Of a stretch of DNA of 7,363 nt, positions 1-6,550 are shown in pieces (the first letter of the stretch is position 1; each line of letters opens with the position of its first letter). Both the position numbers and the translations under genes were made by a program. The stretch comes from Halieaceae bacterium (GTDB taxonomy: Bacteria > Pseudomonadota > Gammaproteobacteria > Pseudomonadales > Halieaceae): contig DPGN01000060.1 in the NCBI GenBank assembly GCA_003523185.1, positions 37,341-44,703 of the forward strand, given 5' to 3'. The notes under the pieces are model-generated. The model made no database searches. It saw nothing but the letters and a program-made list of their open reading frames with translations, and had not been told where the DNA came from.

Positions 1-569
1 CGGAAGAGTAGAAATGAAATGCCCAAGTGCTTCGGTGCATCGGGTTCGGTTCGAACAAGACAGAAAATCCAGTCCGCGTGGTGAGCGGTGCTGGTCCAAA
101 TCTTTTGCCCGTTAATCACCCACTCGTCACCATCGAGCTCCGCCTTCGTCGTGAGACTTGCCAAGTCACTGCCAGCACCGGGTTCCGAGTAGCCCTGACA
201 CCAAATCATCTCGGCTTTGATGGTGGGTTCGACAAAGGCCTTTTTCTGCTCCTCAGTACCCATCTCCAGCAGGACTGGGGCAAGCATAGTGACACCCTGG
301 CCATTAAAGCCGCGATGCACCCGCTCAGCGCTAAATTCCTCTGCAATGATGCGCGACTTGATAATGTCGGGCTCCGCGCCATAACCACCGTACTCGCTAG
401 CGATCGTTCGGCTGTGGTAGCCATGCTCGATGAGAAGACTTTGCCAATCACGCATGGCTTGGCTCTTGATGCCATCACCCGGTTTTGGCTGCTTGCGCTT
501 ATGGGAACGAATGAACGACCTCACTTCCTCGCGGAACGCGTCGTACTCACTACCGTATGACAGGTCCAT
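1..569 (-). CDS. Acyl-CoA dehydrogenase, N-terminal part (runs off left edge)
   Basis: This is a flavin enzyme that would introduce an alpha,beta double bond into an acyl-CoA in the cytoplasm, passing electrons to ETF. Reading the minus strand from ATG at 569 gives 189 uninterrupted residues to the window edge. The family signature is plain: YSEPGAGSD at residues 127-135, followed by NGQKIWTS at 153-160, the FAD-contacting stretch of the middle beta domain. The N-terminal helical domain covers about residues 1-120. The start is supported by a Shine-Dalgarno-like AGAGG 7 bases upstream (577-581). The C-terminal domain with the catalytic Glu lies outside the window, so activity and chain-length class cannot be judged. 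The gene is divergent from the LysE-type exporter. A long plus-strand frame over the same bases is its shadow. Family assignment is secure; the substrate is unknown. Confidence 0.93.
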   Translation of the reverse strand, partial: MDLSYGSEYDAFREEVRSFIRSHKRKQPKPGDGIKSQAMRDWQSLLIEHGYHSRTIASEYGGYGAEPDIIKSRIIAEEFSAERVHRGFNGQGVTMLAPVLLEMGTEEQKKAFVEPTIKAEMIWCQGYSEPGAGSDLASLTTKAELDGDEWVINGQKIWTSTAHHADWIFCLVRTEPDAPKHLGISFLLF

Positions 570-697
570 TGCCGTACCTCTATTATTTTTCTTCGACAGT
601 AGCACATCCTCAAGCCTGCAGGCGTGCCCCGTTTACTAACGCAAATAGGCGATCTGTCGTATCCTGCGCTCCACTAGACAACGAGTCATTCATCGCC
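570..697. promoter_or_regulatory. Divergent intergenic region with 10-bp palindrome
   Basis: These 128 bases separate the start of the acyl-CoA dehydrogenase (minus) from the likely GTG start of the exporter (plus), so promoters for both should lie here. A perfect 10-bp palindrome, GCCTGCAGGC, sits at 614-623 and could be an operator for a dimeric repressor shared by the two genes; that is inference. For the minus strand, TTGAGG followed after about 17-20 bases by an A/T-rich stretch next to the ribosome binding site is a weak sigma-70 candidate. No convincing -35/-10 pair was found for the plus strand. Confidence 0.35.
577..581 (-). promoter_or_regulatory. Shine-Dalgarno for acyl-CoA dehydrogenase
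   Basis: AGAGG on the minus strand lies 7 bases before ATG 569. It decides the start, because no other in-frame ATG with a comparable site is seen nearby. Confidence 0.6.
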
Positions 698-1282
698 GTG
701 TACCTGATCGATCAATACCTGCCGCTGTGGATGTTTATCATCCTGATGGTGTCCACACCTGGACCCGCCAATATGCTGCTGATGACGGCCGGTGCACAGC
801 AGGGTTTGGCTCGCACCTTGCCGTTTATTGCGGGGCTGACGGCAGGAAAACTGGCTCTGAATGTGGCGTTGGGACTGGGTCTCATGGGTTTACTTCAGGC
901 CAATCCCACCATCACCACGCTATTTGTATATTGCTCCGCAGCCTACATGGCCTATTTAGCACTGCGCAATTGGACGCCACCCGAGCCCGGGAGTGCTAAC
1001 GCTAGCTTTACGTTTCTCTCGGGTAGCATTGTCCACCCGCTCAGTCCGAAGACTTGGATGATGGCCACGCTGGCGATCACGCAATTCGCTGACAGCTTTG
1101 AATCAGCCGCGGAACGCCTATTGGTCGTTCCTCTCAGCTTTCTGGTCGCGCAGGTATTTTTTGCCGTTGTTTGGTGCGGCCTGGGTGTCATGATGAGTCG
1201 CGCCTTTGAGCAAAGCATTGTCATGCACCGAGCATTGATTTTATTGACGTTGGGCGTCATCGTTTGGGCTCTATTGCAGTGA
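698..1282 (+). CDS. LysE/RhtB-family amino-acid/metabolite exporter
   Basis: This is an inner-membrane efflux protein of the LysE/RhtB superfamily, whose members export amino acids such as lysine, homoserine, homoserine lactone or threonine. The family motif STPGP lies at residues 19-23 in the first membrane helix and is followed by the typical AGAQQGLART-type loop and a glycine-rich second helix. The later HPLSPKTWM at about 113-121 matches the family's NPK(T/A)-type motif before TM4. Five to six hydrophobic segments fill the 194 residues, close to the usual 200-210. The start is inferred: an in-frame ATG at 557 would add 47 residues unlike any RhtB N-terminus and overlap the divergent gene's start, while GTG 698 puts STPGP at the normal place. 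ATG 731 is possible but would cut into TM1. The Shine-Dalgarno sequence is weak. The sulfite dehydrogenase follows 83 bases downstream on the same strand. Family is clear, substrate unknown. Confidence 0.85.
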   Translation: MYLIDQYLPLWMFIILMVSTPGPANMLLMTAGAQQGLARTLPFIAGLTAGKLALNVALGLGLMGLLQANPTITTLFVYCSAAYMAYLALRNWTPPEPGSANASFTFLSGSIVHPLSPKTWMMATLAITQFADSFESAAERLLVVPLSFLVAQVFFAVVWCGLGVMMSRAFEQSIVMHRALILLTLGVIVWALLQ

Positions 1283-1365
1283 CGTATCATCACACGGCGC
1301 TTAGCCCTTCGCGTACTGACTAATAAAAACAGGCTTGTAAATACAAAAGGCTGCGAGCAGATACG
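1283..1365 (+). other. Short intergenic gap before sulfite dehydrogenase
   Basis: These 83 bases separate the exporter stop from the sulfite dehydrogenase ATG. No hairpin followed by a T-run is visible, so no intrinsic terminator is supported. A TTGTAA at 1335-1340 might serve as a -35 element but has no good -10 partner. Read-through from the exporter is therefore possible, and an own promoter cannot be excluded. Confidence 0.3.
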
Positions 1366-2910
1366 ATGTCCTCGACTTGGAAAACACCATCACGGCGACG
1401 ACTCCTCAAGATATTGGCAGCGACCGCTGTTCTGCTGCCACAGGTGTCGCTATCTGCAGTGAAGCGGCTGCTACCCGCCAACAAAGCATCGAGTGACTTC
1501 ATTGAACACAACGACCTACCGCTGGCGCTAGAGACGCTTCGCAGCGCCTTCGGACAGGGACCCATCACCGCTATCTCGCAGTTTTTTGTGCGCAATAACC
1601 TGCCCATGCCAGAATCGCAGATTATCGCTGACCGAGACCTCTGGACAGTCACCATCGAAGGGGCTGCACAGACAGCTGACCTTACAACCAGCCTGAGCCT
1701 TGCTGAGCTCAAGGCCTTGCCGACTACCACCATTGCTGGCGTGCTCCAGTGCTCGGGTAACGGACGCGCCTTTTTTGACCACTCACCCTCAGGCTCACCC
1801 TGGGGTGTTGGCGCTGCTGGGTGTGCGCTTTGGACTGGTGTCAAACTCTCTACCGTTTTTGAACATCTGGGTGGCGCGCGCACTGACGCACGCTTCATTA
1901 CTGCTACAGGCGGCGAGCTGTTACCCGATGGAATCGAGCCGAGCTCAGTGGCTGTCGAACGATCGGTGCCCATTGATAAAGGGCTCGACGACTGTTTACT
2001 GGTATGGGAAATGAACGGCGAGCCCTTACCCCTCGTGCATGGCGGCCCTTTACGGCTACTTGTACCCGGCTATTTCGGCGTGAATAGCGTCAAGTGGGTG
2101 AAGCGGCTCACTGCCTCTGTCAATGAGTCAGGTAATAAGATCCAACAGTCTGGATACCGAATGCGCGCTATCGGCGAGAGCGGAAACGCGAGCCATCCAT
2201 CGATGTACCGAATGCCTGTGAAATCTTGGCTCAACGGACCAGGTGCGGATTTGAAGACACTGCCTCCGGGCAGACATCAGCTCTTTGGTGTGGCGTTCTC
2301 TGGCGAGCGCGGAATCGACCACGTTGATGTCTCGCTGGACGGTGGCGCAAGCTGGCAGCGCGCCAACCTGTACGGTCCTGACCTCGGGCCCAATGCCTGG
2401 CGGACATTTTCACTCGAGGCCAATCTTGCAGAAGGTAGCCATTTGCTCGTTAGCAAGGCCACCGATACGGCGGGTGAGAGCCAACCCGAGCACTTCCCCG
2501 CCAATCACCGCGGCTATGGCCATAACGGCTGGCGTGATCATGGACTAGCCATCGAAGTCAGCACACAAGTGATGGCCGAGCAACGTCCTGTCATTTCTAA
2601 CACGGACACTAGCATCGTAGCGGCTGCCGGTGTTTCTAGCATGGAAATCGATAGGGTGAGCGACAAAGGCGGTTTAGGAAGGCGATTGTTTGTAGAGACA
2701 GCCAGTCCACCTTGCAGTGTCTGTCACAGCCTCGAAGCCGCCGGCGCCAAAGGTCTTATAGGACCTGATCTCGATACCCTCAAGCCCGACGCCCGTCGAA
2801 TTCGAACGGCTATCGCTCAAGGGGTTGGGGCCATGCCTGCCTATGCCGAGCAACTCACCATCTCGGAAATCGAAGCGCTGGTAAAGTTCATTACACTTTG
2901 GGAGGGGTAA
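1366..2910 (+). CDS. Periplasmic sulfite oxidase-type molybdoenzyme fused to cytochrome c
   Basis: The 514-residue protein probably oxidises sulfite to sulfate in the periplasm and passes the electrons to its own haem. Residues 8-30 form a Tat-like signal: SRRRLLK followed by a short hydrophobic run. The molybdopterin domain (about 60-250) shows FFVRNN at 73-78, equivalent to the RNH segment of vertebrate enzymes. It also has the Mo-ligand Cys129 in LQCSGNGR, with Arg134 where SorA has its active-site Arg. Tyr264 in QQSGY matches the catalytic Tyr of chicken sulfite oxidase, about 135 residues after the Cys. An Ig-like Mo-co dimerisation domain follows (about 270-398). A linker leads to a class I c-type cytochrome (about 432-514) with CSVCH at 450-454 and probable axial Met490. 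In Starkeya SorAB the haem subunit is a separate protein; here both are on one chain. The start at ATG 1366 is the first that keeps the whole signal. A SoxC-like or other substrate cannot be excluded. Confidence 0.9.
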   Translation: MSSTWKTPSRRRLLKILAATAVLLPQVSLSAVKRLLPANKASSDFIEHNDLPLALETLRSAFGQGPITAISQFFVRNNLPMPESQIIADRDLWTVTIEGAAQTADLTTSLSLAELKALPTTTIAGVLQCSGNGRAFFDHSPSGSPWGVGAAGCALWTGVKLSTVFEHLGGARTDARFITATGGELLPDGIEPSSVAVERSVPIDKGLDDCLLVWEMNGEPLPLVHGGPLRLLVPGYFGVNSVKWVKRLTASVNESGNKIQQSGYRMRAIGESGNASHPSMYRMPVKSWLNGPGADLKTLPPGRHQLFGVAFSGERGIDHVDVSLDGGASWQRANLYGPDLGPNAWRTFSLEANLAEGSHLLVSKATDTAGESQPEHFPANHRGYGHNGWRDHGLAIEVSTQVMAEQRPVISNTDTSIVAAAGVSSMEIDRVSDKGGLGRRLFVETASPPCSVCHSLEAAGAKGLIGPDLDTLKPDARRIRTAIAQGVGAMPAYAEQLTISEIEALVKFITLWEG

Positions 2911-2917
2911 TGAGCTG

Positions 2918-4984
2918 TCAGTATTGGCTAATAAACCCCCAGAACACATCCATAGCGGATTGAGGACGCACACTGGCATTGTCGGGACAAAGTGGTTGGC
3001 CAGGCAGAGAACCTGCTTGACTCTCGGTAACGCAGTTTGCAGGAATCCAGGGTATTCGTTGCTCTCCCAATTCATGGTGCTGATCCGGGTCTTTACAACT
3101 CACCACCTCGACTTTTTCACTCCCACAATCGCGATATACCGAGCATTCCCAACCAAACTTGTCGGAAAGATCCGATTGCCAAAGTTGCGGCGGGTTCTGG
3201 CACCCAACATGCTCAGCCCAAACTCGTGTGTTGTCGGCCGCCGATGAAAATATCCACCCGTCGCTCGTCGCCTCACCATCGTGCCCTACGTTGTCATCTA
3301 AACCCCCGTAGTAATGAAACATCGGCAGGGCTTTCGATGGACCACATGTATGTCCAGGTGGCATTTGAGAAATTAACAAAACAACCCCTGCAACGCGCGC
3401 ACTATTTTCACACGCATAACGCTGCGCCATGGTCGCTCCGTTACTATTTCCCAGTAGATAAATTCGTTCCTTATCGATATTGGCACGCTGTGACAGCTCT
3501 TTGATAACGTCATCAACAAAGGTCAGGTCATCTCCGCAGGATGTCCAGCCGCAGTGATTGCATGAGCCACAATCTGGCGGACAAGGGTACGGTAGTCGAT
3601 CTACCGTACAATGCGGTCCAGCCGCAGTGGGTGTAAGATTACTTGCTTCATCATTCCAACTGCTAACAAAGTGCAGTCCATCAGCCCAAGCTAGTGGCGC
3701 ATAGAAATTCGAGCCCTGTAAGTAGGCTATGGCATAGCCATTCTTATCAGCATGATTGTTAAGCCCATAGATTCTTGAAAACCCGGTAGCTGTCGAACCC
3801 CAACCATGCAATGCGATAAGTAGCGGCAGCGGCGCACTCTCTCGGGTCTCTGGGGTGTGCAAAAAATACTCCCGCTCGACCCCATTTACAGTCAGTGCGT
3901 GGCGTTCCATTATCGGAAAGTCAAGCGCCAAAAAATCATCCACAATTGGTATCAGCTGGTCTTGGTAGCACTCGGGATTTGGCCCAAAATGACCGCAGTC
4001 ACCAGGAAATTCGATGACCTCAAACCCAAGTATCGACGAAAAATCCCAATTAGGCTCGGGGTTCACTGCCATATCCTCTTCATACACAACGGCCAGCACT
4101 TTGCTTCCAGAAAGCGCTTTAACGGTATTTAAAAAGTCAGGTCGATCTCGACGGATATCGTGAGTGGCGATAGCTTCTCGATGTGACAGCGCATTTCTCA
4201 GATCGCTCAACGAAGGACTGCCTTCTAACGCTGAATAGGCTGCTTCGAAATCGCCATCCCCCATTTCACGGTTGAGATAATCTGGGGTCCAGTAAACCAG
4301 CCCCTTAAGCGCACCAACAATCGATTTAGCTGCCTCGAATTGCTTTGGATCCTCGAGATCGAGTTTGAGTGTTGCCAATAGAATTTGGTCACGTAGATAA
4401 CCGTAAAAAGTAGTCCACGGCGTCCCTTCAATGGGGATAAAGCGATCCGCAAAGTCAGGGTACATTATCAACCACTCGTAGGTTTGATATGCGCCCATCG
4501 ATGCTCCCACCACCGCATGAACACGCTCAAGCCCCATATGCTCGGTCACTAAGCGATATTGACTGGTGACCATGTCTCGAATAGAGATTGCTGGGAAGAC
4601 ATCTTGATCATAGTTTGATGGAGATGATGACGATCCGTTGCCGAGAGCGTCAATCGCGATGACCTGATATTTATTGGTATCTACGATACCGCCAGGTCCG
4701 AGGTAATTTGAGTCAGCCAGCGCTTGAGACGAGCCATTCACCCAGGTCGGCATTAGAACGATATTTGATGCGTCTGCATTGCGCTCACCAAAAACTCGAT
4801 ATGTAACAACGCAGTTGTTGATTTGCCCTCCGCTCTCCAATGAGCAGGTCCCGAGATTAGCCACTTGCAGTTCAGAGGTGTTTGCTGAAGTTTGCATTGT
4901 AAGAAACGTGCTCACGCCAAATGCGAGTAACGCTGAAAACAGCTTTACACCAAAGCTGACACGTCGCCGTTTAATAAATGGCAT
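2918..4984 (-). CDS. Secreted tandem alpha/beta hydrolase (MetX-like domain plus CE1/PHB-depolymerase-like domain)
   Basis: This 688-residue exported protein carries two distinct alpha/beta hydrolase domains. An N-terminal signal is visible: KRRR at 5-8, a hydrophobic stretch at about 14-29, and a likely cut after TSA at 32-34. The first domain (about 45-355) resembles the homoserine acetyltransferase-like hydrolase group, with nucleophile Ser162 in GASMGA, probable acid Asp304 in YEEDM and His332 in GDCGHFG. The second (about 360-688) resembles LpqC/feruloyl-esterase/PHB-depolymerase proteins: HGWGS oxyanion-type loop at 393-397, nucleophile Ser514 in GNSNGA, probable acid Asp563 in GLDD, and His636 or His637. 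A cysteine-rich insert at 459-483 suggests disulfides and export. It probably cleaves esters outside the cytoplasm; the substrate is unknown. ATG 4984 was chosen because it directly precedes the signal peptide. It lies 4 bases after the upstream stop, so translation is probably coupled. The frame stays open upstream to 5173, but that part overlaps the reductase gene. Confidence 0.85.
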   Translation of the reverse strand: MPFIKRRRVSFGVKLFSALLAFGVSTFLTMQTSANTSELQVANLGTCSLESGGQINNCVVTYRVFGERNADASNIVLMPTWVNGSSQALADSNYLGPGGIVDTNKYQVIAIDALGNGSSSSPSNYDQDVFPAISIRDMVTSQYRLVTEHMGLERVHAVVGASMGAYQTYEWLIMYPDFADRFIPIEGTPWTTFYGYLRDQILLATLKLDLEDPKQFEAAKSIVGALKGLVYWTPDYLNREMGDGDFEAAYSALEGSPSLSDLRNALSHREAIATHDIRRDRPDFLNTVKALSGSKVLAVVYEEDMAVNPEPNWDFSSILGFEVIEFPGDCGHFGPNPECYQDQLIPIVDDFLALDFPIMERHALTVNGVEREYFLHTPETRESAPLPLLIALHGWGSTATGFSRIYGLNNHADKNGYAIAYLQGSNFYAPLAWADGLHFVSSWNDEASNLTPTAAGPHCTVDRLPYPCPPDCGSCNHCGWTSCGDDLTFVDDVIKELSQRANIDKERIYLLGNSNGATMAQRYACENSARVAGVVLLISQMPPGHTCGPSKALPMFHYYGGLDDNVGHDGEATSDGWIFSSAADNTRVWAEHVGCQNPPQLWQSDLSDKFGWECSVYRDCGSEKVEVVSCKDPDQHHELGEQRIPWIPANCVTESQAGSLPGQPLCPDNASVRPQSAMDVFWGFISQY

Positions 4985-4985
4985 T

Positions 4986-4999
4986 CTCTTATAGCTCAA
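4986..4999 (-). promoter_or_regulatory. Overlapping stop/ribosome-binding region coupling reductase remnant to hydrolase
   Basis: The reductase stop TAA (4991-4989) lies 4 bases before the hydrolase ATG at 4984. AAGAG at 4990-4986 is too close to the ATG (1 base) to be an ideal Shine-Dalgarno sequence. TTGAG at 4999-4995, 10 bases away and inside the reductase coding end, is the other candidate. This arrangement suggests that ribosomes finishing the reductase start the hydrolase. Confidence 0.4.
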
Positions 5000-5663
5000 C
5001 CACGACACAACCACGAACATCTCCACGTTCAATGAGTTCATGGGCCTGAACCCAGTTTCCCGCCGGCAAATAGTGAGCAACCCGGTGGGTAAGTTTATGG
5101 TCACGCAATACGTCCTGCGTATCCGCAACGGCTTTGGCCTTGGCGAACTCGGGCACATCATAGACAATAACAAGTCGTACCGTGAGGTCCATAAACATCA
5201 TCGTTCGAAACGGTAGCATTGGCTCAGGATTTAGGCTGCTTGAGTCGGTCGCAACCGTACCTCCGATTCGAATGCAATTAAGCACCTCGGGAAGATTCTC
5301 ACCAAATTCAACATCGATTACGCGATCAATAGCCTGACCTTGGGTGTAGTCGAGCAGCCGCTGAGACCACCCAGACTCTCGATGGTTCACCACACACTCA
5401 GCAGCGGCGTCGTGACAGGATTTATTGTCAACAGCATTACTCCCTGTCGCCAGTACCCAGGCGCCATCGCTGTGAGGAATCACTGGACCATTAGAAAGTA
5501 AATCCGGAAAAGCTCCCGCTCGCTTCTTTACATCGGAAGGGTTCCCGGCACTAATAGCCAAACGAACCAATACCTCGCCGGGCTTAGAATCAGGCGTAGC
5601 CACATTGCTAACAGTCAACACCTCATTTGCTGCACCGAATTGACTAAAAGTGACTGCGTTCAT
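4989..5663 (-). pseudogene. NADPH:quinone reductase-like MDR gene with large internal in-frame deletion
   Basis: The product resembles zinc-free medium-chain dehydrogenases of the quinone oxidoreductase class, which reduce quinones or enals with NADPH. It has only 224 residues where the family has about 320-330. The N-terminal part is normal through the GPVIPHSDGA segment (59-68). The next residues, WVLATGSN at 69-76 and then CVVNHRES at 90-97, correspond to the part after the Rossmann glycine motif (the strand carrying VIAT and the later VINYR). About 100 residues are therefore missing, including the end of the catalytic GroES-like domain and the GxGxxG nucleotide-binding loop. The C-terminal part (NPEPMLPF at 145-152, VVVEL at the end) is intact and in frame. 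ATG 5663 is preferred to TTG 5669 because GAGAG (5670-5674) lies 6 bases upstream. It lies between an SDR gene and the hydrolase on the same strand. It is probably inactive as a reductase; an assembly gap is the main alternative. Confidence 0.8.
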
Positions 5664-5669
5664 GGCCAA

Positions 5670-5674
5670 CTCTC
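5670..5674 (-). promoter_or_regulatory. Shine-Dalgarno for reductase remnant
   Basis: GAGAG on the minus strand lies 6 bases before ATG 5663. It supports that start over the in-frame TTG at 5669, which would overlap this site. Confidence 0.5.
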
Positions 5675-5681
5675 ATCGTGC

Positions 5682-5722
5682 TCTTAAGTTTCTTACCTAT
5701 CAAAAGCTACATAAGCTTAAGA
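5682..5722 (-). repeat. Short inverted repeat at the SDR stop codon
   Basis: TCTTAAG at 5682-5688 is matched by its reverse complement CTTAAGA at 5716-5722, around the SDR stop. The 7-bp A/T-rich stem has a 27-base loop and no T-run, so it is unlikely to be a terminator. It may be chance. Confidence 0.25.
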
Positions 5723-6499
5723 CCCTAGCCAGTTTGTCAGGGTCTCGGTGTGGCCATCGATTCCTATCGATTGACCAGAAATTCTTTGCCCACCGGGGCC
5801 CGCTAGATAGCAAACCATAGCGGAAATATCCTCGGCCCTCGTAAAGGTCCGAAGCGAACTCTGGCGCTGGTACACTTCTCGCACCGCCTCCGGCGTGATC
5901 CCCCGGGCTAGCGCGTCACGCTCAATCACACCATCAATTCTGGAGCCTCTGACACTGGCCGGACATAAGGCGTTGACTCGAATATTGAAAGACCCCAGTT
6001 CCATCGCCCAGGTTTTGGTCAGCCCGATCAAGCCCCACTTAGCCGCAACATAGGGTGAGCGATTGGGGCAACCCATTAGACCCGCGTTTGACGCAATGTT
6101 GATAATGGCACCTGATGACTGCGCCTTCATGATTGGCGCGACTGACCTTGTCACATTAAAGGCGCCAGTCAGGCCAACGTCTAAGGTCTTCTGCCACTCC
6201 GATGGATCCACGGCCTCGACAGGCGCCGTCGGGCCTGAGATCCCCGCATTGTTTACCAGCAGATCTATCCTGCCCACCACATGAAGTACGCCATCGATCT
6301 CAGTGGCGACTGCCAAAGCATCAGACACGTCACAAAATCGAGCGCGCGATAGCGGATGGCTCGCGTTGTAGTCATCGACGTGGTGCAGATCATTATCGAG
6401 CACGAATACGTCGTAATCCTCACCCATTAACGCGGTGGCAATGCCGAGCCCAATGCCCGATGCACCGCCGGTAACGATGGCAACCGGCTGATCGCTCAT
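5717..6499 (-). CDS. SDR-family NAD-dependent dehydrogenase with Asn-to-Gly change in the catalytic tetrad
   Basis: This 260-residue cytoplasmic protein has the normal length of a classical short-chain dehydrogenase/reductase, oxidising or reducing a hydroxyl or keto group. The cofactor loop TGGASGIG is at 10-17. Asp35 at the end of the second strand suggests NAD(H) rather than NADP(H). The NNAG motif is at 83-86, catalytic Ser137 in NIASN, and the YxxxK pair at Tyr150 and Lys154. The usual Asn of the tetrad, in the V-N-L-x-G motif, is Gly109 here (VGLTGAFN), and the usual PG after the active site is PA (180-181). The end SGQSIGIDG is typical. ATG 6499 follows a strong AGGTGAG (6503-6509). 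It lies 51 bases after the BCCT stop and 53 before the reductase remnant, all on the minus strand. The sequence resembles general SDRs of degradative clusters; the substrate is not identifiable. Confidence 0.92.
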   Translation of the reverse strand: MSDQPVAIVTGGASGIGLGIATALMGEDYDVFVLDNDLHHVDDYNASHPLSRARFCDVSDALAVATEIDGVLHVVGRIDLLVNNAGISGPTAPVEAVDPSEWQKTLDVGLTGAFNVTRSVAPIMKAQSSGAIINIASNAGLMGCPNRSPYVAAKWGLIGLTKTWAMELGSFNIRVNALCPASVRGSRIDGVIERDALARGITPEAVREVYQRQSSLRTFTRAEDISAMVCYLAGPGGQRISGQSIGIDGHTETLTNWLGS

Positions 6500-6502
6500 G
6501 CC

Positions 6503-6509
6503 CTCACCT
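6503..6509 (-). promoter_or_regulatory. Shine-Dalgarno for SDR gene
   Basis: AGGTGAG on the minus strand ends 3 bases before ATG 6499. It is the clearest ribosome binding site in the window and fixes the SDR start. Confidence 0.6.
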
Positions 6510-6550
6510 GCGCCAGAGCGTATCCGGCGACGAGTGCCAAGCCCACATCC

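Noticed and set aside
27..560. Plus-strand open frame of 177 codons
   Set aside because: It is antisense to the acyl-CoA dehydrogenase, whose minus-strand frame has clear family motifs; the plus-strand product resembles nothing recognisable.
557..697. 47-residue N-terminal extension of the LysE/RhtB exporter from ATG 557
   Set aside because: The extension is not hydrophobic in the family pattern, overlaps the divergent gene's start, and would push the STPGP motif about 47 residues too far in.
705..714. TGATCGATCA palindrome near the exporter start
   Set aside because: It lies within the coding sequence (residues LIDQ) after the likely GTG start, so it is explained by codons and short enough to be chance.
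1320..1973. Minus-strand open frame of 217 codons opposite the sulfite dehydrogenase
   Set aside because: Low-complexity Ser/Arg-rich translation typical of antisense shadow; the plus-strand frame carries the Mo-enzyme motifs.
3037..3504. Plus-strand open frame of 155 codons inside the hydrolase gene
   Set aside because: It is antisense to the CE1-like domain, which has an intact triad, and has no recognisable domain or ribosome binding site.
4985..5173. 63-residue upstream extension of the hydrolase
   Set aside because: It overlaps the reductase coding region and would bury the signal peptide; ATG 4984 directly precedes the KRRR and hydrophobic run.
5682..5722. Intrinsic terminator between SDR and reductase remnant
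   Set aside because: The inverted repeat has only a 7-bp A/T-rich stem, a 27-base loop and no T-run, so termination is not supported.
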